NCBI GenBank assembly: GCA_022822725.1
Contig: JAJEAN010000001.1
Span: 372,001 to 436,000 of the forward strand
Length of the DNA: 64,000 nt
From: Candidatus Latescibacterota bacterium
GTDB lineage: Bacteria > JAAXHH01
Reading direction: 5' to 3'
Part shown: piece by piece, positions 34,891-42,918 of the stretch
How the letters are laid out: each line of letters starts with the position of its first letter
How positions within the stretch are numbered: the first letter of the stretch is position 1
Program-made: the position numbers and the translations under genes
Notes under the pieces: generated by a model
The model's input: only the letters and a program-made list of their open reading frames with translations
Told to the model about the DNA's origin: nothing
Databases searched by the model: none

Positions 34891-35649
34891 ATGCTCATGC
34901 GAAAACCGGCGACAAAAACAATACGCTTCCTGGCCGGCCTGCTGCTCTGCGGCCTCTTCGGCGGAACGGGCGGACTGATCGGACAGACCGGAACGGGCGG
35001 CCCTGCCATCGTGGGCGGCCCTGCCATCCTCGGCGGCTCCGCCATCGTGGGCGGCCCTGCCATCCTCGGCGGCTCCGCCATCTTCGGCGGCCAGGTCCAA
35101 GCCCAGGAAGGGGAAATCACCCTGGAGATGACCACGGAAGCGGGCGTCATCGAAGTGGTCCTCGACCCGGTCCGGGCGCCGGTTACCGTGGCGAACTTCA
35201 TGCGGTACGTGGATGCCGGGCAGTACAATGGCGGGGTGTTCCACCGGACGGTGACCATGGACAACCAGCCGAACAACGACGTGAAGATCGAGGTGATACA
35301 GGGCGCCGTAAACCCCGATTACCGGGACGACAGCTATCCGCCCAACAGCGGATTCGATCCGATTCCCCTCGAACGGACCTCCGCGACCGGACTGAAGCAC
35401 GTGGACGGGGCCATCTCCATGGCGCGCATGGGGCCCGACACGGCGACCTCCGGGTTCTTCTTCTGCATCGGCGACCAGCCCGAACTGGATTTCGGCGGCA
35501 AGCGCAACCCGGACGGGCAGGGATTCGCCGCTTTCGGCCGCGTGACCCGGGGCATGGACGTGATCCGGAAGATCCAGATGTCCCCCCGCGAGGACCAGCG
35601 TCTCACACCGCCGGTCGTAATCACCGAAGTGGCGAGAAAGACCAGGTAG
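34891..35649 (+). CDS. Secreted cyclophilin-type peptidyl-prolyl isomerase
   Basis: A protein of about 252 residues. A basic start and hydrophobic stretch (TIRFLAGLLLCGLFGG) form a signal peptide. A run of GGPAIV/GGSAIL hexapeptides comes next, then the cyclophilin domain with GVFHRTV, GAISMARMGPDTATSGFFFC and FAAFGRVTRGMDVI. The catalytic Arg (FHR) and the MAR loop are present. It should assist folding in the periplasm. ATGs at 34891 and 34897 are both possible starts. The M14 peptidase gene follows 37 bases later. Confidence 0.85.
   Translation: MLMRKPATKTIRFLAGLLLCGLFGGTGGLIGQTGTGGPAIVGGPAILGGSAIVGGPAILGGSAIFGGQVQAQEGEITLEMTTEAGVIEVVLDPVRAPVTVANFMRYVDAGQYNGGVFHRTVTMDNQPNNDVKIEVIQGAVNPDYRDDSYPPNSGFDPIPLERTSATGLKHVDGAISMARMGPDTATSGFFFCIGDQPELDFGGKRNPDGQGFAAFGRVTRGMDVIRKIQMSPREDQRLTPPVVITEVARKTR
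34996..35092. repeat. 18-base tandem repeat inside the cyclophilin gene
   Basis: Units of the type ggcggccctgccatcgtg repeat five times, alternating two variants, and end in a partial unit. They lie between the signal peptide and the catalytic domain. Confidence 0.92.
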
Positions 35650-35686
35650 GCAGCACCGACAGGACAACCACGGACAGGAGCGCTAC

Positions 35687-38278
35687 ATGGCCGACCACGT
35701 TGAGCGACCGGAATCCTTCTTCGGCTTCCGGCTCGGCGACGACCGCAAGATGGCCCGCTGGGACCGCATCGCGGAGTATTTCTACCTGCTGAACCAGCAG
35801 AGCGAGCACATCCGCGTGGTCAACCTGGGTCCCTCGACGGAGAACAACCCCTTCCTGATGGCCATCATCACCTCCGCGGAGAACCTGGCCAGGCTGGAGG
35901 AGCTCCGGGAGATAAACGGGCGGATTGCCGATCCGAGGGGCCTGTCCGACGCCGAAATCGACGGTCTGGTGCGGGAAGGCAAGGTCATCGTCTGCCAGTC
36001 CATGAGCCTCCACGCCAATGAGATCGCCGCCACGCAGATGGCGCCCCAGCTCGCCTACGACCTGGTGACGGGCGAAGACGAGACCACGCAGCAAATCCTG
36101 GATAACGTCATCTTCCTGATGGTGCCCTGCTTCAATCCCGACGGGCAGCTCATGGTGACCGACTGGTACAACAAGCACCTGGGCACGGACTACGAGGGAT
36201 GCGACCTGCCCTGGCTGTACCACAAGTACTGCGGCCACGACAACAACCGGGACGCCTTCATGCTGAACCTGGTGGAATCGAAGTACATGGCCCGGATCAT
36301 GTTCCAGGACTGGCATCCCCACGTCTTCCAGGACCATCACGAAATGGGCGGCTATCAGCCCCGCCTGTTCGTCTGCCCCTACTGCGAGCCCATTCATCCC
36401 CACGCCGACCCGCTCGTATGGCGCGAGATCAACTGGTACGGGGCCCACATGGTCTACAAGCTGGAGGAAGCGGGCCACCAGGGCGTCATCAGCGGCGCCA
36501 TGTTTCCGGCCTGGTACCACATGGGGTTCCACTGGCTCGGAAACTACCACAACATCGCGAGCCTGCTCACCGAGACGGCCCAGGCGAAACTGGCCAGTCC
36601 CCTCTATGTGCATCCCCATCAGCTCAGGGGCGAGGACGGGAACACCCTGCACACGCTGCCCCATTACAAGCCGCAGACCAACTTTCCCAATCCGTGGCCG
36701 GGGGGCTGGTGGCGGCTGCGCGACATGGTGGACCAGCAGAAAGTCGCCGCCAGGGGGATCATGGAAATCGCGGCCCGGTGCCGGGAAACGGTGCTCAGGA
36801 ACGCCGTGCAGAAGGCCCTGCACCAGACCCAGAGGGGCCGGGAGGATGATTCGGCGGGTTTCTTCATCCGCCCGGACCAGCACGATCCGGTGGTCGTGAC
36901 CCACCTGGTGAACGCCCTGCTTCGCCAGGGCATCGACGTGCGGCGCACCCGGACCCGGGCGACGGTGGGAAGCCGGGTCTATCCCGCGGGCACCTGGTTT
37001 ATATCCAACGCCCAGCCCAAGCGCGGCGTGGTCAAGACGCTGCTGGAGCGGACCTTCTGGCCGGACGACGCCTGGGCGCGCAAGGCCGACGGCTCGCCCA
37101 CCAGGATCTTCGACAACGCGACGGACACGCTGGCGGAGATGATGGGCGTCCGCGCGGAACCGGCGGAGGTGCCCCACGACGCTCTGGACGAGGAGGCCCT
37201 GAACCTGGATGCCGTGACCGAACCGGCGCCTGCAAGCGGATCGGTGACCGGCGACGGCGCGCACGGCATGGCCGTCGACCCCCGGCACAACGCCGCCTTC
37301 ACCGCGGTCAACGCGGCGCTCGAAGCGGGCGCCGAAGTCCGCCGCGCCGCCGGCCCCCTTTCCGTGGATGGCAGCGGCGTGTCGGCCGTGCCGTCCATGC
37401 CGTCTATGCCGTCCACACCGTCTTTGCCGGCCGGCGCCTTTATCGTCAGCGGGATCGACCAGGCGAGGTGCGAGGAAATCGTCCGGGATGCCGGCGCCGC
37501 CGGCTACCGCCTCGAAGAACCGGTGGAAGGCGATCCGCTCAGACCGCCGCGCATCGCCATGTACCAGCGGTACTGGGGCGGCAACATGCCCGAAGGCTGG
37601 ACCCGCATGACGCTGGAGCAGTCGGGCTTCTCCTACCGCTCCGTACGGGACGCCGATATCCGGGGCGGCCTCGGCGACCGATGCGACGTGTTCATCCTGC
37701 CCGACGACACGATGGACATGATGGCCGGCACGGAACAGGAGATCGAAAGACGCCTGAAGACCGTGCCTCAGCCCGAAAAGTACCGCAGCGCCCTGGGTGA
37801 ATCGGAAATCGAGGCCATCGGCGCCTTCGTGGAAAAGGGCGGCACGCTCGTGGCCGTCAGCCGCGCTTGCCAGCTTCCCATCGAGAAGTTCGGCCTTCAT
37901 ATCACCGACGTAACGGCCGGACTGCCGGAAAGCGCCTTTTTCTGCCCCGGTTCCATGCTGCGTATCCGGGTCGACAATACCCACCCCCTCGGATACGGCA
38001 TGCCGGGCCGGGCCCTGGCCATGCACCGCGGCAGTCCCGTGTATTCGATCAACCCGTCGCACTTCAACGACCGGTACGAGGTGGTCGCCGCCTATCCCGA
38101 GAAAGACGTGCTCGAGAGCGGGTGGCTGATCGGCGAGGAACACATCGCCGGCAAGCCCGCCATGATCAGTGTGCGCCACGGCGAAGGACGCATCGTACTC
38201 TACGGGTTCCAGGTTAGTTTCCGCAACCAGACCCACGGCACCTTCAAGCTGCTCTTCAACGCGTTGTACGGGAGCTGA
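35687..38278 (+). CDS. M14-family zinc carboxypeptidase with long C-terminal region
   Basis: An 863-residue protein. Zinc ligands are His109 and Glu112 in SLHANE and a His in QDHHEMG (near 217). NPDG (150-153) and DNNRD (185-189) are further M14 markers. Residues about 430-863 are not part of the peptidase fold; they contain ERTFWPDD and, near the end, a region with VEKGGTLVAVSRACQLPIEK that looks like a glutamine-amidotransferase-type fold. No signal peptide is evident, which is unusual for the family. A short PSMPSMPS tract lies near residue 568. The amidohydrolase gene follows 41 bases later. Confidence 0.82.
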   Translation: MADHVERPESFFGFRLGDDRKMARWDRIAEYFYLLNQQSEHIRVVNLGPSTENNPFLMAIITSAENLARLEELREINGRIADPRGLSDAEIDGLVREGKVIVCQSMSLHANEIAATQMAPQLAYDLVTGEDETTQQILDNVIFLMVPCFNPDGQLMVTDWYNKHLGTDYEGCDLPWLYHKYCGHDNNRDAFMLNLVESKYMARIMFQDWHPHVFQDHHEMGGYQPRLFVCPYCEPIHPHADPLVWREINWYGAHMVYKLEEAGHQGVISGAMFPAWYHMGFHWLGNYHNIASLLTETAQAKLASPLYVHPHQLRGEDGNTLHTLPHYKPQTNFPNPWPGGWWRLRDMVDQQKVAARGIMEIAARCRETVLRNAVQKALHQTQRGREDDSAGFFIRPDQHDPVVVTHLVNALLRQGIDVRRTRTRATVGSRVYPAGTWFISNAQPKRGVVKTLLERTFWPDDAWARKADGSPTRIFDNATDTLAEMMGVRAEPAEVPHDALDEEALNLDAVTEPAPASGSVTGDGAHGMAVDPRHNAAFTAVNAALEAGAEVRRAAGPLSVDGSGVSAVPSMPSMPSTPSLPAGAFIVSGIDQARCEEIVRDAGAAGYRLEEPVEGDPLRPPRIAMYQRYWGGNMPEGWTRMTLEQSGFSYRSVRDADIRGGLGDRCDVFILPDDTMDMMAGTEQEIERRLKTVPQPEKYRSALGESEIEAIGAFVEKGGTLVAVSRACQLPIEKFGLHITDVTAGLPESAFFCPGSMLRIRVDNTHPLGYGMPGRALAMHRGSPVYSINPSHFNDRYEVVAAYPEKDVLESGWLIGEEHIAGKPAMISVRHGEGRIVLYGFQVSFRNQTHGTFKLLFNALYGS
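37388..37430. repeat. 9-base repeats inside the M14 peptidase gene
   Basis: Units near ccgtccatg repeat about five times and encode a Pro-Ser-Met tract between two domains. Confidence 0.85.
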
Positions 38279-38319
38279 CGCGCAAGCGAGCGGAGAGGAC
38301 AGGAGAGGACAGGCACCCC

Positions 38320-39303
38320 ATGCCCATCGTCGATTTTCACAACCACGTCTATCCGCCCCGGTACGTCGAGGAGATCCGGAAGGGCCCCAGCGCGTACACG
38401 GTGACCGACGACGAAGACGGCAACCCGGTCCTGCACTCTCCCGGCGACTACAACATCCTGGTGCCCGGCCACCGGCTCATGGACGTGCGCATGGAGGTCA
38501 TGGACGAGGCCGGCGTCGACACGCACGTCATCACCTTCACGGCGCCGGGCACACTCATCGAGACGCCGGACCGGTCCGCCGAACTCAGCAGCAAGGTCAA
38601 CGATCTTTTTGCTGAGATACAACAGGCACACCCGGACCGCCTGCCAGCCCTGGCCACGCTTCCGCTGAACAAGCCGGAGGCCTGCGCCGCCGAACTGGAA
38701 CGGGCCGTCGGTTCGCTGGGTCTCAAAGGGGTGTGCGTGTACAGCAACGCCAACGGCGTCGCGCTCAGCGATCCGTGCTTCTGGCCCATGTACGAGATCG
38801 CGGACGATCGCGACATGGCCGTCTTCATCCATCCCACCTTCCCCCTGGGCGTGGAGGCCATGAAGGACTATATGCTCATGCCCGCGGTGGGATTCCTGAT
38901 GGATACGACCCTGGCCACGGCCAGCCTGCTCTTCAGCGGCGTGGTGGAGCGCTTTCCGAACATTCGCTGGGTGCTGGGCCACCTGGGCGGTGCCGTGCCC
39001 TACCTCGCCGAGCGCTTCGACCGGTGCTACGAGGCCTTTCCGCAGTGCCGCGCCAACCTGGAGCACCATCCCACGGTCTACCTGAAGAACCAGTTCTACT
39101 ACGACACGGTCAATTTCGACGTGGACGCGCTGCATTTCGCCCTGGGTTTCGCCGGCGCCGACCGCATCCTGGCCGGGAGCGACTATCCCCACCAGATCGG
39201 CAGCATGCCGAAGATGATCGAGAGCATCAACGCGATGGAGCTGTCCGAAGCAGACCGCGCCGCCATTCTGGGAGGGAACGCCGTCCGCCTGCTGGGGTTG
39301 TGA
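38320..39303 (+). CDS. Amidohydrolase-2/ACMSD-like decarboxylase family protein
   Basis: A 327-residue metal enzyme. DFHNH (residues 5-9) is the HxH pair, AVFIHPTFPLG gives the third His, RWVLGHLGGAVPYLAERFD the fourth, and AGSDYPHQIG the catalytic Asp. This set matches the aminocarboxymuconate-semialdehyde decarboxylase-like group, which decarboxylates or hydrates small carboxylic acids. It begins a plus-strand operon with an SDR enzyme, a cupin and a HIBADH-family dehydrogenase, an arrangement suggesting breakdown of an aromatic or branched acid. Confidence 0.85.
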   Translation: MPIVDFHNHVYPPRYVEEIRKGPSAYTVTDDEDGNPVLHSPGDYNILVPGHRLMDVRMEVMDEAGVDTHVITFTAPGTLIETPDRSAELSSKVNDLFAEIQQAHPDRLPALATLPLNKPEACAAELERAVGSLGLKGVCVYSNANGVALSDPCFWPMYEIADDRDMAVFIHPTFPLGVEAMKDYMLMPAVGFLMDTTLATASLLFSGVVERFPNIRWVLGHLGGAVPYLAERFDRCYEAFPQCRANLEHHPTVYLKNQFYYDTVNFDVDALHFALGFAGADRILAGSDYPHQIGSMPKMIESINAMELSEADRAAILGGNAVRLLGL

Positions 39304-39341
39304 TCGAGAGCGGCGTGCACCATCTACTGGACACGGAAATC

Positions 39342-40130
39342 ATGGACCTGGGACTCAGCGGAAAAAGAGCGATCGTCACCGGCGGCAGCCGCGGCATCGG
39401 GCGTTGTTGCGCGCTGGCCCTGGCCCGGGAGGGCGCCCGCGTGTGCGTCACGGCCCGCGGCCGGGACCTGCTGGACGAGGTGGTCCGGGAAATCGAAGCG
39501 GCGGGCGGCGAGGGACACGCGGTCACGGCCGACCTGACCTCGCTGGACGGTTGCCGCAAGGTAGTCCAGGAAGCCGTCGGCACGTTCAGCGGTATCGATA
39601 TCCTCATCAACTGCGCCGGCGCGGCCCGGGGAGGCGACATCCTGGATCTTCCCGCGGAACAGATCGACGAAGGGCTGGCGCTCAAGGCCCACGGATACCT
39701 GAGGATGGCGCAGCTGGTGATCCCGTACATGCAGGAGAACCGTTGGGGGCGCATCGTCCAAATCGCCGGCGGCGCGGGAACGAGCCCCGGACGCGGCAAC
39801 ATCCCCTTGAGCCTGGCCAACATCGCCGTCCTCAACTGCACGCGGGCCCTGACGGACGCCGTATCCGGCGACGGCATCCTGGTCAACGCCATCTGCCCTG
39901 GCCTGACGAACACGCAGAGAGCCCGGGACGTGCAGCAGACGGAGGCCGACCGGCTGGGCCGCGACGTCGAGGAGCTGCTTCGCGAAGCCGGCGAGAAGCT
40001 TCCCGCCGGACGCATCGCGGAACCGGAAGAGATCGCCGCCGCGGCGACTTTCCTCGCATCTGAACCCTGTTCCTATGTTTTTGGCACCGCCGTCTACATG
40101 GATGGCGGCGGGAGACGGGGCACGCCCTGA
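39342..40130 (+). CDS. SDR-family protein lacking the usual Tyr-x-x-x-Lys
   Basis: A 262-residue Rossmann-fold protein. TGGSRGIG near residue 13 binds the cofactor, NCAG follows the usual fourth strand, and CPGL and YMDGGGRR near the end fit the classical SDR fold. Where the catalytic YxxxK should be, the sequence reads PLSLANIAVLNCTRAL, so Tyr is Leu and Lys is Asn. The catalytic Ser position is also not obvious. Some SDR subgroups have lost these residues. The ATG at 39342 was chosen because the fold starts here; an in-frame GTG lies 9 codons upstream. Confidence 0.8.
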   Translation: MDLGLSGKRAIVTGGSRGIGRCCALALAREGARVCVTARGRDLLDEVVREIEAAGGEGHAVTADLTSLDGCRKVVQEAVGTFSGIDILINCAGAARGGDILDLPAEQIDEGLALKAHGYLRMAQLVIPYMQENRWGRIVQIAGGAGTSPGRGNIPLSLANIAVLNCTRALTDAVSGDGILVNAICPGLTNTQRARDVQQTEADRLGRDVEELLREAGEKLPAGRIAEPEEIAAAATFLASEPCSYVFGTAVYMDGGGRRGTP

Positions 40131-40181
40131 TGCCGGCCTTCGTCGTCTGCATCTATCGTTACCAATTAAAGGAGCACCATC

Positions 40182-40580
40182 ATGGCTGAGCACACGACCA
40201 AGTCCTTCGCGGCGCATGCGGACGGCGCGGAATGGGAAAAGGGGCTTCGTCCCTATTTCGTGTACCGCGACCTGGGCATGAAGTCCGCCACCGAAGGCCG
40301 GGTGATGGCCCACGTCATCAGGGCCGCCCAGTCCTGCGACGGCCCCATGGGTTATCATTCCCACGAACTCGAGTTCCAGATGAACTACCTGCTCAAGGGC
40401 TGGGCGCGCATCGAACTGGCGGACGTGGGCGAGATCGAGGTGACCGCGGGCGACGCGTGGTACCAGGCGCCCGGCGTCGCCCATGAACTCATGGAGTACT
40501 CCGACGATTTCGAAGTCATCGAGATCACCATACCGGGTGACTTCCCGACCATCGACGAAACGCGCCAGGAAAATGCATGA
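40182..40580 (+). CDS. Cupin-domain protein
   Basis: A 132-residue single-cupin protein. HSHELEFQMNYLLKGWARIE contains the first cupin motif with two His and a Glu as metal ligands, and GDAWYQAPGVAHELMEYSDD the second with the third His. Many such proteins are dioxygenases or isomerases of small ligands. A clear AAAGGAG precedes the ATG. Its last codons overlap the start of the next gene in ATGA, so the two are translated together. Confidence 0.85.
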   Translation: MAEHTTKSFAAHADGAEWEKGLRPYFVYRDLGMKSATEGRVMAHVIRAAQSCDGPMGYHSHELEFQMNYLLKGWARIELADVGEIEVTAGDAWYQAPGVAHELMEYSDDFEVIEITIPGDFPTIDETRQENA

Positions 40581-41464
40581 AAGTAGGATTCATCGGGCTG
40601 GGCAACATGGGCAATCCCATGGCCGCCAGCCTCCTGCGCGCCGGGCACGCCCTGCGTGTCCACGACCTGAAGCAGGACAAGGCCTCGAACCTGGTTGACG
40701 CCGGGGCGGTCTGGGCTACGTCCCCCCGCGAGACGGCCACGGGCGCGGAAGCCGTCCTTACCTCGCTGCCTGGTCCCGCCGCGGTGGAGACGGTCGTCCT
40801 GGGCGCGGACGGCGTATTCGAAGGACTCGCCCGCGGGACCGTCTATATCGACACGAGCACCGGCGAACCGGGGCTCATCCAGCGGATCGCCAGGGAGGGT
40901 GCGGCGCGGGGGATCGACGTCCTCGACGCGCCTGTCAGCGGCGGCGTATTCGGCGCCAGGGACGCCACCCTGACCGTGTTCGTCGGCGGCGCGCAGGAGG
41001 TGTTCGACCGGTACGAACCCCTCCTGCGCGACGTGGGCGAAACGGTCGTCCGCATGGGGGATACCGGCAGCGGCGTTGCGACCAAACTGGTGAACAATCT
41101 GATGATGTTCATCAATTTCATCGGCGCCTGCGAAGGGATGGCCATCGGCGCACGGGCCGGCATCGACCCGCGCAGGCTGATCGAAGCCATCCGGCCGAGC
41201 ATGGGCCAGAGCCGGATGATGGAGCGGTGCCTGACCCGCTTCCTGGACGGCCGGTTACTGCATTCCGCCGTCGACCTGGGGGTAAAGGACATGCACCTGG
41301 GCGTCGAACTCGGCAGGTCGCATGACGTCCCGTTGGAAGTCGCCCCGATGGTCGAGGAGATCCTCAGGCGATACCAGGACGAGGGGAACGCCCAGGCGGA
41401 CCTCCTCGAGTATATCGGAGATTACCTGAAGCGGGCGGGCGTCGACCCGTCCGGAAAACCGTGA
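40577..41464 (+). CDS. 3-hydroxyisobutyrate dehydrogenase-family NAD(P)-dependent oxidoreductase
   Basis: A 295-residue enzyme. VGFIGLGNMGNPMAASLLRAG is the N-terminal Rossmann motif (shown here as VGFIGLGNMGNPMA). DAPVSGGVFGA near 118 is the substrate-binding loop, and GSGVATKLVNNLM near 165 carries the catalytic Lys. The family oxidises beta-hydroxy acids such as 3-hydroxyisobutyrate or tartronate semialdehyde. It overlaps the cupin gene at its start and the next secreted-protein gene at its stop, so the cluster is one translational block. Confidence 0.9.
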   Translation: MKVGFIGLGNMGNPMAASLLRAGHALRVHDLKQDKASNLVDAGAVWATSPRETATGAEAVLTSLPGPAAVETVVLGADGVFEGLARGTVYIDTSTGEPGLIQRIAREGAARGIDVLDAPVSGGVFGARDATLTVFVGGAQEVFDRYEPLLRDVGETVVRMGDTGSGVATKLVNNLMMFINFIGACEGMAIGARAGIDPRRLIEAIRPSMGQSRMMERCLTRFLDGRLLHSAVDLGVKDMHLGVELGRSHDVPLEVAPMVEEILRRYQDEGNAQADLLEYIGDYLKRAGVDPSGKP

Positions 41465-42051
41465 GGAATACCATGCGCTGGAAAACACGTATCATCCTGA
41501 CCGCATTCCTGGTACCGGGCGTTGTCACGCTGGGCGTTGCCTCACTGGGTGTTGCCACGCTGGGTGCCGTCGTGCCGGACACTGCCGAGACCGCCCACGT
41601 GCAGTCTGAGACCGCCCATGCGCAGTCCGAGGCCGAGACCGCGCTCACGCAGTCCGAGGCCGGGTCGCTCGATATCAGGGGCGCCTGGAAACCGGAAACG
41701 TACCGGCTCAGATCCGGACCGGTCCACAATGTGACCGGCCTGATCATCTTCACCGAAAAGGACTGGTCGGTCCTCTACTTCATCGTGACCGACGAGGGCC
41801 CGCGGAGGGGATCCGGCGAAGGGGGCACCTACACCCTGGACGGAGACAAGCTGACCTTCCGCCACCTGTACAACCTCTCCGGCGGTCACGCCGTCGACGG
41901 TTTCGAGGCCAGCGAGCTTTCGATGAGGGTGAGGCCGGAGGACGCCGCGGACGCGCCCGCCGAACCCTGCACCATCACGATAGAGGAAGACCTCCTGACC
42001 ATCTTCTTCCCCAGCGGCAACCAGATTACCTTCCGGCGGAGTTCCCGTTGA
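41461..42051 (+). CDS. Secreted protein of unknown function with repeat-rich N-terminus
   Basis: A 196-residue protein. A signal-peptide-like start (TRIILTAFLVPGVV) runs into two repeat tracts: LGVAS/LGVAT pentapeptides and then ETAHVQS-type octapeptides. The remaining 125 residues look like a small beta-barrel (DIRGAWKPETYRL, YTLDGDKLTFRHLY, CTITIEEDLLTIFFPSGNQI), similar to lipocalin-like secreted proteins. I do not assign a function. The GTG start overlaps the previous stop (GTGA); an ATG at 41473 is the alternative. Confidence 0.7.
   Translation: MRNTMRWKTRIILTAFLVPGVVTLGVASLGVATLGAVVPDTAETAHVQSETAHAQSEAETALTQSEAGSLDIRGAWKPETYRLRSGPVHNVTGLIIFTEKDWSVLYFIVTDEGPRRGSGEGGTYTLDGDKLTFRHLYNLSGGHAVDGFEASELSMRVRPEDAADAPAEPCTITIEEDLLTIFFPSGNQITFRRSSR
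41518..41660. repeat. Two adjacent repeat tracts inside the secreted-protein gene
   Basis: 15-base units (ggcgttgcctcactg type) run at 41518-41562, and units of 21-27 bases (gagaccgcccatgcgcagtc type) run at 41585-41660. All lengths are multiples of three. Confidence 0.85.
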
Positions 42052-42085
42052 GGTACGGGCAGTCCGGAGATCTCACCGGTATCAG

Positions 42086-42114
42086 TTGACTTGAACAGGC
42101 GTTCCGGGTTATCT
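42086..42114 (+). promoter_or_regulatory. Promoter for rpiA
   Basis: TTGACT and TTATCT are 17 bases apart. The -10 region continues as TATCTTTG, which also fits the Bacteroidota-type -7 pattern TAnnTTTG. The start codon is 45 bases downstream. Confidence 0.6.
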
Positions 42115-42158
42115 TTGGACGCTGTCAAATAGCCGGATCGAGACCCGGAAACCAGTAC

Positions 42159-42869
42159 ATGTCATCCGAAGACCTGACTCGAGACATGAAGAGGACCGTC
42201 GGCATCGAGGCCGCCCACATGGTCGGCCCGGGCGACGTGGTCGGACTGGGCACCGGATCGACGGCGGAGTTCATGATCGAGGAACTGGGGCGCCGCGTGC
42301 GGGAGGAGCAACTGGACATCGTCGGCATACCCACGTCCTTCGACGCGTCGGTACTGGCCCGCGGGAACGGCATCCCGCCGGGCACGCTGGACGACGTGGA
42401 CCGGGTCGACATCGCCATAGACGGCGCGGACGAGGTCGATCCCGCGATGAACCTGATCAAGGGCCGGGGCGCCGCCCACCTGCGCGAGAAGATCGTGGAC
42501 GGCATGGCCGAACGGTTCATCGTCATCGTGGACGAATCGAAACTGGTCGAGCGGCTGGGCACGAAAAGCCCCGTGCCGCTGGAAGTCCTTCCCATGGCCG
42601 TCCGGCCCGTCATGCGCACGGTCGAAGCCATGGGCGGAGATCCCGTGCTGCGGATGGCGGTCCACAAGGACGGACCGGTCATCACGGACCAGGGGAACAT
42701 GGTGGTGGACGCCCGTTTCGACGGGATCGACGACCCCGGCGGGTTGGAGCGCGCGCTCAACAACGTACCCGGCATCCTGGAAAACGGCCTCTTCGTCGGT
42801 CTGGCGACCGAGGTCCTCGTCGGGAGGATATCCGGCGAAGGACGCATCGAGGTGGAAAGAAGAACCTGA
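42159..42869 (+). CDS. rpiA: Ribose-5-phosphate isomerase A
   Basis: A 236-residue enzyme of the pentose phosphate pathway. [17 protein letters not shown] is the phosphate-binding start. [20 protein letters not shown] holds the catalytic Asp residues (DGADE) and KGRGAA loop, and [10 protein letters not shown] holds the conserved DESK. All key residues are present and the length is normal. It is preceded by its own promoter and followed by ccmF after 49 bases. Confidence 0.95.
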   Translation: MSSEDLTRDMKRTVGIEAAHMVGPGDVVGLGTGSTAEFMIEELGRRVREEQLDIVGIPTSFDASVLARGNGIPPGTLDDVDRVDIAIDGADEVDPAMNLIKGRGAAHLREKIVDGMAERFIVIVDESKLVERLGTKSPVPLEVLPMAVRPVMRTVEAMGGDPVLRMAVHKDGPVITDQGNMVVDARFDGIDDPGGLERALNNVPGILENGLFVGLATEVLVGRISGEGRIEVERRT

Positions 42870-42918
42870 AACCGCGAAACACGGCGGCACGCCGCGCGAG
42901 TTTGAACCGAGTGCATAT

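Noticed and set aside
35621-38236. 871-codon open frame on the minus strand opposite the M14 peptidase
   Set aside because: It mirrors the codon pattern of the real gene, has no recognisable motif and is His/Val/Gly-rich, as expected for an antisense frame in GC-rich DNA.
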